A stretch of DNA of 64,000 bases, taken from Christensenella massiliensis (GTDB lineage: Bacteria > Bacillota > Clostridia > Christensenellales > Christensenellaceae). The position numbers and the translations under genes are program-made. Shown here piece after piece: positions 25,553 through 33,368 of this stretch (position 1 is the first letter of the stretch; each line of letters opens with the position of its first letter). The stretch lies in contig LT700187.1 in NCBI GenBank assembly GCA_900155415.1, forward strand, positions 1,240,001 through 1,304,000, in the 5' to 3' direction. The notes beneath the pieces are model-generated. The model saw nothing but the letters and a program-made list of their open reading frames with translations, was not told the origin of the DNA and searched no databases.

Positions 25553-26698
25553 ATGGCAAAAGTGATCTTAAAAAATATCGGTAAAATTTACGGAAAAAAT
25601 GTAGAGGCAGTCAAGAATTTCAACTTGACGATCGAGGACAAGGAATTTGTTGTATTTGTAGGACCATCCGGCTGCGGCAAATCGACCACGCTGCGAATGA
25701 TCGCGGGGCTTGAGGAGATTTCGTCCGGAGAACTCTATATCGGAGACAAGCTGGTAAACGACGTACAGCCAATGGACCGAGATATTGCGATGGTATTTCA
25801 GAATTATGCGCTTTATCCGCATATGAGTGTGTTCGATAATATGGCATTTGCACTCACCCTGCGAAAAGTGCCGAAAGATGAAATCAAAAGACGTGTTCTT
25901 CAGGCGGCGGAGATATTGGATATTACAGAATATCTGGAGCGCAAGCCAAAAGAGCTTTCGGGCGGACAGCGGCAGCGTGTTGCCATTGGGCGCGCCATTG
26001 TACGTGAACCGCAGGTATTCCTGATGGACGAGCCGCTTTCCAATTTGGACGCGAAACTGCGTAATTCTATGCGCGCAGAGCTGATCTCTTTGAGGAAACG
26101 CCTGAATACAACGTTCGTATATGTGACGCACGACCAAACAGAGGCAATGACGCTCGGAGACCGGATCGTCGTCATGAAAGATGGGCTGATCCAGCAGATC
26201 GGCACGCCGCAGGAGGTGTTTAATTTCCCGGCAAACCGTTTTGTAGCAGGCTTTATCGGGGTGCCTCAGATGAACTTTTTGGAGAATGCACAGCTTAAAT
26301 GCAGTGGAGGAGTATATAAGGTACATGTGCTCGGCGGAGAATTTGTACTCAATGAAGCTTATCAGCATATTCTTGCGGAAGCCGGAACGGGTGAAAGAAG
26401 CGTGACGGTAGGTATCCGGCCTGAAAATATGGCGGTTGTGGCAAAAGAAGCGGATGGTGCGATCACTGCGGATGTCGGCGTGACAGAACTGATGGGCTCG
26501 GAGATTTATATCCACGCGGATAAGAATGGAGACAAATTGGTGATCAAGGCCGGGATCACGGACGAATCCGACGTTCATTTTTCAGATATTCATAATATGA
26601 AAGAAATATCTTTCCGGTTAGATACAAGCAGAATACATCTTTTTGACAGAAATACAGGAGACTGCCTATACTATGCCGGAAGAGAGAGGGGAATATGA
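25553..26698 (+). CDS. Sugar ABC transporter ATP-binding protein (MalK/UgpC type)
   Basis: From 25553 the protein has 381 residues, starting MAKVILKNIGKIYG as MalK proteins do. GPSGCGKST (37-45) is Walker A, LSGGQRQRV the ABC signature, VFLMDEPLSNLDA Walker B, then a C-terminal TOBE domain with VGIRPENM. It energises the importer encoded at 16368-19540. The start is uncertain: 25553 has no ribosome site, whereas an in-frame ATG at 25460 follows GGAGAGGGA and would add 31 residues without visible homology (MQRSVYAVLKS...). The stop overlaps the last UROD-fold gene. Confidence 0.92.
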   Translation: MAKVILKNIGKIYGKNVEAVKNFNLTIEDKEFVVFVGPSGCGKSTTLRMIAGLEEISSGELYIGDKLVNDVQPMDRDIAMVFQNYALYPHMSVFDNMAFALTLRKVPKDEIKRRVLQAAEILDITEYLERKPKELSGGQRQRVAIGRAIVREPQVFLMDEPLSNLDAKLRNSMRAELISLRKRLNTTFVYVTHDQTEAMTLGDRIVVMKDGLIQQIGTPQEVFNFPANRFVAGFIGVPQMNFLENAQLKCSGGVYKVHVLGGEFVLNEAYQHILAEAGTGERSVTVGIRPENMAVVAKEADGAITADVGVTELMGSEIYIHADKNGDKLVIKAGITDESDVHFSDIHNMKEISFRLDTSRIHLFDRNTGDCLYYAGRERGI

Positions 26699-27792
26699 AC
26701 GGGAGACAGAGGCTGCTCGCTGCTTTGAACGGGCAGCCGGCAGATAGGATACCGATCACGGAGATCGGTATATGGCCGGAAACGGAAGAGCGATGGCATT
26801 CGGAAGGGCTGCCGCAGGACGTGTCCGCTCAGGATCATTTTGGTCTGGACCGTTTTCATTTTTTCTCTTTTGACGGCTCACTGATGCTGCCGCCTGAGAT
26901 CAAAGAAGAAACAGAGGACATTCTGGTCGTTTCAGACGGAGACGGAAATACTTATCGGTATTTGAAAAATAGGCAGGCTGCGCCGCAGCTGGTCGGAACA
27001 ACGGTCAATGGATGGGAAGCATGGGAAAGGCTGCGTATTCGGCTGTCTCCGGATTACGAGCGCTTTTCCTCTTTCCGAAGGGACGTGATATGGGGAACAC
27101 TGCGGAAAGACTCACAGGAGCAGTATTATGAACGTGTGCGGCAAGCGGACGGCTTCACGGTCTTGACACCAATCGAACCGTGCTGGTACTACATACGCCT
27201 GTTAGGTGAAGAAGAAGCGCTTGTCCAGATGGCACTCGAACCGCAATTTGCGCAGCGGATCATGGAAGATTATACGGAATTCAACATTCGTATGCTGGAG
27301 GAGATAACAAAACACGGCTATTCGTTTGACGCAATGTGGGTATTCAGTGATCTTTGTTATAAAAACGGTATGCTGTTTTCGCCGGAATTTTACCGGAATT
27401 ATGTACTTCCCTGCCAAAAAAAGCTGTTTGCCGCCGCAAAGGAGCATGGAATGAAAGTGATATACCATTCGGACGGAGATATCCGCGCGCTGCTTCCTCT
27501 GCTGATTGAAGCGGGAATAGACTGTATGCAGCCGCTCGAAGCCCGGGCGGGAAACGATATATGCGAGTATGTTGAACAATATGGAAACAGATTGACGTTT
27601 ATTGGGAATATCAATGCGGATATATTGGCAGGAGCTGTGGAGGATATCGAACGTGAGTTGCTCAAAAAAATACCTGCAGCAAAAAAATACCGCAGATATA
27701 TTTATCATTCAGACCATTCGATACCGGATACTGTGAGTCTGGAAAATTTTAAATATGCGATAACGCTGGCAAAAAAACTTGGTCAATATTGA
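26695..27792 (+). CDS. Uroporphyrinogen decarboxylase-fold protein 6
   Basis: The start overlaps the MalK stop (ATGA). The 365-residue protein opens with NGRQRLLAALNGQPADRIP, typical of the superfamily, and has H258-S-D260-G261-D. At the distal position there is H338-S-D340-H341-SIP instead of a cysteine, a third variant among the six paralogues. Two H-S-D motifs could bind one metal. It is the last gene of operon 2 and runs tail to tail with the DeoR-family gene. No clear terminator is visible in the 26-base gap. Confidence 0.72.
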   Translation: MNGRQRLLAALNGQPADRIPITEIGIWPETEERWHSEGLPQDVSAQDHFGLDRFHFFSFDGSLMLPPEIKEETEDILVVSDGDGNTYRYLKNRQAAPQLVGTTVNGWEAWERLRIRLSPDYERFSSFRRDVIWGTLRKDSQEQYYERVRQADGFTVLTPIEPCWYYIRLLGEEEALVQMALEPQFAQRIMEDYTEFNIRMLEEITKHGYSFDAMWVFSDLCYKNGMLFSPEFYRNYVLPCQKKLFAAAKEHGMKVIYHSDGDIRALLPLLIEAGIDCMQPLEARAGNDICEYVEQYGNRLTFIGNINADILAGAVEDIERELLKKIPAAKKYRRYIYHSDHSIPDTVSLENFKYAITLAKKLGQY

Positions 27793-27818
27793 TATTTCTA
27801 ACAAAGTACGAAAACGGA

Positions 27819-28592
27819 TCAGGAGGAAACGACAGTAATACCGGTCTCATCCAGTTCACTGCATGAAGCGCTCGCCGCTGCATCGGTCACAAGAAAATCG
27901 ATCTCGTCGAGCGCACATACGTGCGAAAAACTTTCATGGCCGATTTTACTGCTGTCCGCCACGATGATCGTCTTCTGTGAGCGTTCAATCATCAGACGGT
28001 CGATCACACTTTCCTCGGCATGATAGGTCGTGATCCCCGCATGGCGGCAGATACCGTCCATGGAAAGCAGCGCATAGTCAGCCTTATAGCCGGAAAGCTG
28101 ACGCTTTGCGTCCTCCCCGTAGATAAAGGAATATTGTGTATTGATCTCGCCGCCAAGAAGAATAACACGGAAAGTAGGCACACTGCCCAACTCTACGGCA
28201 AGTGAAATGGAATTTGTAACCACGTTTAAGTTTTTGTGCTGCTTCAGTTCAAGCGCGGTAAAATAAGTCGTCGTGCCGGAATTGATCAGCAGCGTATCGC
28301 CGTCGTGGATCATACGTGCGGCTGCAGCGGCGATCTGCTTTTTGATATCGGCATTCTTTTGCCGCCGGTACTGAAGCTCCATGTGATAAAAGTTTTTGGC
28401 AGATTGGACCGCACCGCCCTGTGTACGCTCCAAATAACCGTCGCGTTCAAGAGCGTCCAGATCGCTGCGGATCGTAACAACAGTAGCGCCAAGCTGTTTG
28501 CTTAATTGGGCAACGCGTACCTGCCCATCCCGACGGAGCATCTCCAAAATTTTTTTTCGCCGCTCATCAATTTTTAGCTTGTTTACAGACAT
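27819..28592 (-). CDS. DeoR-family transcriptional regulator
   Basis: The 257-residue protein has an N-terminal winged helix (ERRKKILEMLRRDGQVRVAQLSKQLGATVVTIRSDLDALE, about residues 10-50) and a C-terminal DeoR sensor domain (DGDTLLINSGTTT, NVVTNS, LLGGEI, ADSSKIG) that binds phosphorylated sugars. It lies downstream of the SIS-domain gene on the same strand, with AGGGAG ahead of its start. It probably controls the divergent genes at 28614-29222 and 29424-30814, in response to a sugar phosphate made in this region. Confidence 0.92.
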   Translation of the reverse strand: MSVNKLKIDERRKKILEMLRRDGQVRVAQLSKQLGATVVTIRSDLDALERDGYLERTQGGAVQSAKNFYHMELQYRRQKNADIKKQIAAAAARMIHDGDTLLINSGTTTYFTALELKQHKNLNVVTNSISLAVELGSVPTFRVILLGGEINTQYSFIYGEDAKRQLSGYKADYALLSMDGICRHAGITTYHAEESVIDRLMIERSQKTIIVADSSKIGHESFSHVCALDEIDFLVTDAAASASCSELDETGITVVSS

Positions 28593-28613
28593 TTGTTTTT
28601 CTCCCTGATTTGA

Positions 28614-29222
28614 TTAGCGGTTCGGAGCTGCATTCAGACGCTCTCCGACCGCTCCGCCGGGATGGATGACGGCAAATTGTTCGTTGCGAAACCCGGTTGC
28701 CTCGATCAAAGCTGATTGCAGTGCATCGAATAAAACGTTCAAAACGGAGAAACTGGTCGTTCCCTGACTGTTGTAGCGATCAGCTTCGCGCGTTATCGGC
28801 GTCTGCAGCACGACGTCTGCTTCACGAGCAAGAGGGGAATCAAGATTTTCGGTTGCGGAGATCACAGACACTCCCTTTTGCTTACAAATAGAAAGGATAG
28901 GGAGCAATTCAGAGGTCTTTCCACCGCGTGAGGCCAACAGCATGACATCGCCCTGCTGGAGATATCCGGTCGCGCCGTGTACCGCTTCTGCGGGCGAAAT
29001 GAAACGAGCGGGCCGTTCGATGCAGCACATAAGGTGTGCAAAATGCCGGCAGGCGATACCGGAGTGACCGCAGCCGCTGGCGGCGATGCGCTCGGCCTGC
29101 GCGAGCAGCTCAACAGCGCGCAGAAAAGAAGCTCGGTCGATCCCATCAAAAGCCTGCAAGATCGCATCGGTCTCGATTTGGTATGTATTTTCAGCTGCCT
29201 GCCATATTTTAGAAAGATCCAT
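28614..29222 (-). CDS. SIS-domain sugar isomerase-like protein
   Basis: The 202-residue protein is one SIS (sugar isomerase) domain, as in arabinose-5-phosphate and 6-phospho-3-hexulose isomerases. Visible motifs are AERIAASGCGHSGIACRHFAH with the phospho-sugar loop, LASRGGKTSELLPIL, and a C-terminal HPGGAVGERL like KdsD/GutQ. No CBS domains or helix-turn-helix are attached. It starts the minus-strand operon with GGGAAAGGGA as ribosome site and is followed by the DeoR gene. It likely isomerises an aldose/ketose phosphate from the sugar pathways here. Confidence 0.85.
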   Translation of the reverse strand: MDLSKIWQAAENTYQIETDAILQAFDGIDRASFLRAVELLAQAERIAASGCGHSGIACRHFAHLMCCIERPARFISPAEAVHGATGYLQQGDVMLLASRGGKTSELLPILSICKQKGVSVISATENLDSPLAREADVVLQTPITREADRYNSQGTTSFSVLNVLFDALQSALIEATGFRNEQFAVIHPGGAVGERLNAAPNR

Positions 29223-29304
29223 AAATATTCCCTTTCCCGCTTATTGCGATGTTTTATTTAACAGTATAGAGAGTTAGAATAAAAAAATCAATAAAAATAA
29301 TCAG

Positions 29305-29337
29305 GAAATAAAAAAGAAATAAAAAAGAAATAAAAAA
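29305..29337 (+). repeat. Three tandem copies of an 11-bp AT-rich unit
   Basis: GAAATAAAAAA is repeated three times exactly in the divergent intergenic region between the SIS gene and the TIM-like gene. It could be a slippage product, a bending tract, or spaced regulator sites at one-turn phasing. Confidence 0.8.
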
Positions 29338-29423
29338 GAAAATATTATTGACCATAAAGAAAAAAGATGATAAGCTGAATAAAGAGACGCACAAACATTA
29401 CAAGAGGAAAGGAAGCTTGAAGC

Positions 29424-30125
29424 ATGTTGAAAAATTTTCCGTTAAAACCGCCGTTTTTTGAGATTGGTCCTAAATCGTATCTCGTTGGAGACGAAATATT
29501 GGAGCTTGCTTTGGCAGCAGATATCGCGGCAGAAAAATATGGTATCGATATTATTTTTACAACTCCAGTCGTAGATATCCGGCGTGTTGCACAGGCCGTA
29601 AAGCATCTTTTTGTGTTTGCGCCGCATATGGAACCGATCGAACCGGGAAGAGGACTTGCGGATATTCTGCCGGAATCTTTAGTAGCTGCGGGTGCGCACG
29701 GCGTTATGCTGAATCATTGTGAGAAACCGCTTTCGTTCAGCGTGTTGGCGAAAACCATAAGGCGAGCGGAAGAGGTGGGACTGGCGACGATCGTGTGCGC
29801 CGATTCTATTGCGGAAGCATCAGCGGTCGCACATCTTTCGCCGGATATTATCGTAGCGGAGCCTACGGAGTTGATCGGCACAGGTAATCCAAGCGACATG
29901 AGCTATGTACAAGCCTCGATCGAAGCGGTAAAAAAAATAGATCCGGATATTCTTGTGCTTCAAGGCGCAGGAATTAGCTGTGGGGAAGACGTGTATCGTG
30001 TGATCGGCACAGGGGCGGAAGCGACCGGCTCGTCGAGCGGGATCGTAAAAGCGCCCGACCGCGCAAAAATGATCGATGAAATGATAGGAGCCGTACGCCG
30101 TGCATGGGACGAAAGGCGAAAATAA
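29424..30125 (+). CDS. Triosephosphate isomerase-like protein
   Basis: The 233-residue protein resembles the short TIM type found in archaea. It has a VLNHCEK-like segment (MLNHCEKPLSFSVLAKTIRRAEEVGLATIVCAD), a catalytic-region IIVAEPTELIGTG, and C-terminal phosphate loops LQGAGIS and TGAEATGSSSGI. The catalytic Glu is likely that of AEPTELIG. This is not expected to be the housekeeping glycolytic enzyme, given its place beside a SIS isomerase, a DeoR regulator and a YjbQ protein. It may isomerise a triose or tetrose phosphate from the sugar pathway. GAGGAAAGGAAGC precedes the ATG. Confidence 0.8.
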   Translation: MLKNFPLKPPFFEIGPKSYLVGDEILELALAADIAAEKYGIDIIFTTPVVDIRRVAQAVKHLFVFAPHMEPIEPGRGLADILPESLVAAGAHGVMLNHCEKPLSFSVLAKTIRRAEEVGLATIVCADSIAEASAVAHLSPDIIVAEPTELIGTGNPSDMSYVQASIEAVKKIDPDILVLQGAGISCGEDVYRVIGTGAEATGSSSGIVKAPDRAKMIDEMIGAVRRAWDERRK

Positions 30126-30193
30126 CGAAAAAGAAAATGAAACATTTTATGCGGCCCGGACAGCCGTAAATAAAGTAAATTATGAGGTGAAAC

Positions 30194-30814
30194 ATGGAAT
30201 TTAAAGTTGTTCAAAAGGAATTGGAATTGCAGTCGCGCGGGTGGATACCAACATTCCATGACGTATCGAAAGAGGTATGTGAGATCGTGGAAGCTTCCGG
30301 TGTGAAAAATGGAACGTGCTGTGTTGCGTCTCACCATACAACCTGCTCCGTTATGGTTCAGGAATGTTCACACGATATCGATTCTTTCGATTTGGAATAT
30401 CTTCAGCACGATCTCCTCGATATTATGCGGAAGATGATCCCGGATTTTGCAGAAGAGCATCAATATCGCCATCCCGGGCCGATCCATGCACAATTCGGAA
30501 GATTTGTGAATGAGCCGGGAGATTATACGAGTATGAATACAGATGGCCATCTGCGTTCTGTTTTTTTTGGACGCAGTGAAACGCTGACGATCAAGGATGG
30601 AAAATTAGATGGCGGAGAGTTTGCCCATATTTATTTCATTGATTGGGATCATGTACGCGCACGGCGCAGGCAGCTCAATGTTACGGTAATGGGAACAACG
30701 GAAGACATCGAAAGCCGCAAGTGGAACGGCGGAAAAGTGATCGACACCAAGCGTAAATATACAGAAGAAGAAAAAGCAGAAATGGAGCAGTTCTGGTTAC
30801 AGCAAAAACGATAA
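30194..30814 (+). CDS. YjbQ/UPF0047 family protein, extended form
   Basis: The 206-residue protein contains the YjbQ core: CCVASHHTTCSVMVQE near 42-57 and the later H-x-x-T/D-x-H pattern, with a DGHLRSVFFG strand and RRRQLNVTVMGT near the end. Typical members have about 135 residues. This one has extra residues after the first motif (HDLLDIMRKMIPDFAEEHQYRHP) and a charged C-terminal tail. Some members have weak thiamine-phosphate-synthase activity, but the true role is unknown. It lies 68 bases after the TIM-like gene and ends at a terminator. Confidence 0.78.
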   Translation: MEFKVVQKELELQSRGWIPTFHDVSKEVCEIVEASGVKNGTCCVASHHTTCSVMVQECSHDIDSFDLEYLQHDLLDIMRKMIPDFAEEHQYRHPGPIHAQFGRFVNEPGDYTSMNTDGHLRSVFFGRSETLTIKDGKLDGGEFAHIYFIDWDHVRARRRQLNVTVMGTTEDIESRKWNGGKVIDTKRKYTEEEKAEMEQFWLQQKR

Positions 30815-30820
30815 CCAGAC

Positions 30821-30857
30821 AAAGATTCCGGCAGCTGTAACAGTCGCCGGAATCTTT
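30821..30857 (+). terminator. Rho-independent terminator after yjbQ-like gene
   Basis: AAAGATTCCGGC pairs perfectly with GCCGGAATCTTT, followed by T residues. Confidence 0.8.
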
Positions 30858-30922
30858 TGCATTGTTTTTCTGTACGCTTGGCAGAAACCGGAATAAAATA
30901 ATCAAAGAAAGGAGGAGAAGTA

Positions 30923-31034
30923 ATGATAAAGACCGGGGCCGCCGCAATCGGCGGCACAGAACGCGTTCGGCACACAGGACCGAGAGGGTGCGGACTACCG
31001 CGCCTGCAGGATCTATGGCTCCCTGTATAAATAA
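30923..31034 (+). pseudogene. Internally deleted fucI remnant
   Basis: After an AGGAGGAGAAGTA ribosome site the sequence starts ATGATAAAGACCGGG, resembling the fucI start ATGGTAAAGATCGGG. After about 35 bases it continues with a near-identical copy of the last fucI codons. In frame these give [20 protein letters not shown], then IYGSLYK and a stop, compared with [20 protein letters not shown] then TYGPLYK in the intact gene. About 1.65 kb of gene is missing, and the two ends are out of frame with each other, so no isomerase can be made. The region 30815-31253 otherwise holds only terminators and the promoter of the AraC-type gene. Confidence 0.85.
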
Positions 31035-31070
31035 AACAATATTTCCTTCCTGTTATATATAGATCCAACG

Positions 31071-31102
31071 AAAAAGGATGCGCTATTCATGCATCCTTTT
31101 TT
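31071..31102 (+). terminator. Rho-independent terminator after fucI remnant
   Basis: AAAAAGGATGC pairs with GCATCCTTTTTT around a 9-base loop. It differs from the terminator of the intact fucI. Confidence 0.8.
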
Positions 31103-31162
31103 ATTTTAGTGAAGCAAAAATATAATATGAAATCAAATAATTCATACATTTTTGTGTATTAG

Positions 31163-31171
31163 TGCTATAAT
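31163..31171 (+). promoter_or_regulatory. Extended -10 promoter of the AraC-family gene
   Basis: TGCTATAAT is an extended -10 element (TG-N-TATAAT). CATACA at 31143-31148 is a weak -35 at 17-base spacing. Confidence 0.6.
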
Positions 31172-31253
31172 ATCTATAAATGACGTTAAAAAAATCATGA
31201 AACAGACATGACACATTTGCCATTTTTCAGAAAAAAGCCGGAGCAGAAAATTT

Positions 31254-32174
31254 ATGGAATATGAGTTTATCAAGCACATTTCGGGAACAAGCCTGAAAAC
31301 GTTCGTGGTATCCATCAACTGGAGGGAGCTGCATTTTCATAATGATATGGAGATATTTCTCGTACTCAAGGGCAGCGTGAACATAGACGACGGCCAGCAG
31401 CGCCACCTTTTGAAGCGGAATGATATCTTTATCAGCAACCGGAATGCGATCCACAGCCTAAGGAGGACGCAGGAAGAGAATCTTTTGATGGTACTGCAGC
31501 TCGATCCGCTGCTGTGCAAGAAATATTATCCGCGCATTGCGCATGTCCGGTTTACCAAGCGGCATATCCTGCGGGAGAGCTCGCCGGAATATTGGGAGAT
31601 GTTTCGGAACTGTATGGAAAAGATCGTTGCGTGCTATTGCAAAAAGGAAGAGGGGTATGCGCTGGAACTGGTATCGATCCTAAATCATATGCTGTTCCGT
31701 ATGCTGGGGCACGATGACTACACGGTGCTCGACGAAAAGACGGCAGCGGCTGAAAACCGCAATATGGACCGCCTTCAGCGCATCATTGAGTTTATGCGGG
31801 AAAATTATATGTATCCTATTACATTGAAAGAGATCGCGGAACGTGAAAATCTGGACATGTACTACCTATCCCATTTTATCAAAACGCACCTTGGGATATC
31901 GTTCCAGAATTACCTGAACCGGATGCGCGGGGAAAAAGCGGAATATCTGCTTTTGCACACGGATCTCAGCCATATCGATATCTGTATGGAATGCGGATTT
32001 TCGGATTATAAATATCTCAATAAAGTGTTCCTGAAAGAATTTGGCTGTACCCCCGGGGAATACAGAAAAAAATACCGCATAGACTCCGTGCAGATAACGG
32101 AAGAAAATGAACAGCATACCGTTATGGACGTGAACCGCGCGCTGCATTTTTTAAAGCAGGCCGGCAGGAGCTGA
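31254..32174 (+). CDS. AraC-family transcriptional regulator with cupin sensor
   Basis: The 306-residue protein has an N-terminal cupin-like sugar-sensing domain (RELHFHNDMEIFLVLKGSVNIDDG, residues about 24-50) and a C-terminal double helix-turn-helix (LKEIAERENLDMYYLSHFIKTHLGISFQNYLN ... DICMECGFSDYKYLNKVFLKEFGCTPGEYRKKY). It is probably an activator of sugar genes, most simply the xylose isomerase-like gene 138 bases downstream. No strong ribosome site is visible at the ATG. Confidence 0.9.
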   Translation: MEYEFIKHISGTSLKTFVVSINWRELHFHNDMEIFLVLKGSVNIDDGQQRHLLKRNDIFISNRNAIHSLRRTQEENLLMVLQLDPLLCKKYYPRIAHVRFTKRHILRESSPEYWEMFRNCMEKIVACYCKKEEGYALELVSILNHMLFRMLGHDDYTVLDEKTAAAENRNMDRLQRIIEFMRENYMYPITLKEIAERENLDMYYLSHFIKTHLGISFQNYLNRMRGEKAEYLLLHTDLSHIDICMECGFSDYKYLNKVFLKEFGCTPGEYRKKYRIDSVQITEENEQHTVMDVNRALHFLKQAGRS

Positions 32175-32312
32175 GAGGACCGAAAACAAAACTGTCCCGG
32201 AAAAAAAGCAAAGATGTGCGGGAAGAGGGAAAAAAGAGGGGATATAATAAAGGCAGCATGGAAAGAAAGGCCGTTCGGCCGGAAAAAAAGGGAACCAAAG
32301 GAGGAAAAAAGG

Positions 32313-33344
32313 ATGGCAAAATTCAGGTTTACGGTAGGACCGTGGAACGTGCACGAGGGAAACGAGACGTTCGGGCCGGGGATCAGGCCGACGGTGCCGT
32401 TTGAGGAGAAGATCAAAACATTCGCGGAGATCGGGATGGACGGAGTGCAGTTCCATGACGACGACGCGGTGCCGGATATGAACAATATGACGGAAAAGGC
32501 GATCGTGGATTACGCGAAGGACGTCAAAGCGATGCTGGACAAATACGGTCTGTTCGCGGAATTCGTGGCGCCGCGGCTGTGGTTCGACGCGCACACGAAC
32601 GACGGGGGCTTCACGGCGAGCCGGAAGGAGGACTATGACTTTGCGATCTGGCGGGCGCTGCGGTCGGTAGATATCGCAAAGGCGCTGGGGACGAACAAGG
32701 TGCAGCTGTGGCTGGCGCGCGAGGGAACGCTGTGCGCGGAGGGAAAAAACCCGGTCGAGAAGATCAGGCAGCTGAGGGACGCGTTCGATACGATCCTGAA
32801 ATACGACCCGGACGTGCAGATACTGGTAGAGCCGAAGCCGAACGAGCCGATCGACCGGAGCTACTGCGGGACGGCAGGGCATGCGCTTGCGGTAGGAGCG
32901 CAGACGGTGGACCCGTCGCGAGTAGGACTGTGCATCGAGAGCGCGCATTCGATCTTAGCGGGTCTTGACCCGGCGGCGGACATGGCGTTCGCGATCGCAT
33001 GGGGGAAGCTGTGGGGAGTACACCTGAATGACCAGAACGGGATCAAATACGATCAGGACAAGACGTTCGGAGCGGAGAACCTGAGGGCATGCTTCAATCA
33101 GGTGAAGGTGCTGTATGAAAACAACTTCGGCGATAACGGGGAATGCGTAGGACTCGACGTAAAGGCGATGCGGACGCAGCCGGCGGAGGACTGCTACCGC
33201 CACATCATCAACAGCAAGCGCGTATTCGAGCTGCTGCTTGAGAAGGTGAAGAAGTTCGACTATAAGTTCCAGGAGGAGTGCGTGAAGACGCAGAACTTCG
33301 AGAAGCTTGAGATGTATGTGATCGAGCTGCTGCTGAACGGCTGA
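32313..33344 (+). CDS. Xylose isomerase-like TIM-barrel protein
   Basis: ATG at 32313 follows AAAGGAGGAAAAAAGG. The 343-residue protein matches the short class I xylose isomerase pattern: FTVGPWNV at the start, VQFHDDDAVPD (metal/catalytic His region), VEPKPNEP with the metal Glu and the Lys, and NDQNGIKYDQDKTFGAENLR with the late metal Asp residues. Actinobacterial enzymes have about 387 residues, so this is slightly short. Aldose-ketose isomerisation is likely, with xylose, rhamnose or another sugar as substrate. Codon choice (GGA/GGG, GCG, AGG) resembles fucI, suggesting either strong expression or shared origin. It stands alone between terminators, under the AraC-type gene. Confidence 0.85.
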   Translation: MAKFRFTVGPWNVHEGNETFGPGIRPTVPFEEKIKTFAEIGMDGVQFHDDDAVPDMNNMTEKAIVDYAKDVKAMLDKYGLFAEFVAPRLWFDAHTNDGGFTASRKEDYDFAIWRALRSVDIAKALGTNKVQLWLAREGTLCAEGKNPVEKIRQLRDAFDTILKYDPDVQILVEPKPNEPIDRSYCGTAGHALAVGAQTVDPSRVGLCIESAHSILAGLDPAADMAFAIAWGKLWGVHLNDQNGIKYDQDKTFGAENLRACFNQVKVLYENNFGDNGECVGLDVKAMRTQPAEDCYRHIINSKRVFELLLEKVKKFDYKFQEECVKTQNFEKLEMYVIELLLNG

Positions 33345-33368
33345 TACGGCACGGCGAAGGTATTCGGA

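Noticed and set aside
3371-27792. UROD-fold genes as heme biosynthesis genes or as a standard corrinoid methyltransferase set
   Set aside because: They lack the UroD N-terminal substrate arginine motif and the H-x-C/C zinc set, and no corrinoid-binding or MtaB-type gene is in the window.
30862-31062. 66-codon frame across the fucI remnant
   Set aside because: Its translation is out of frame with the conserved fucI tail and has no ribosome site; the region is better explained as a deletion scar.
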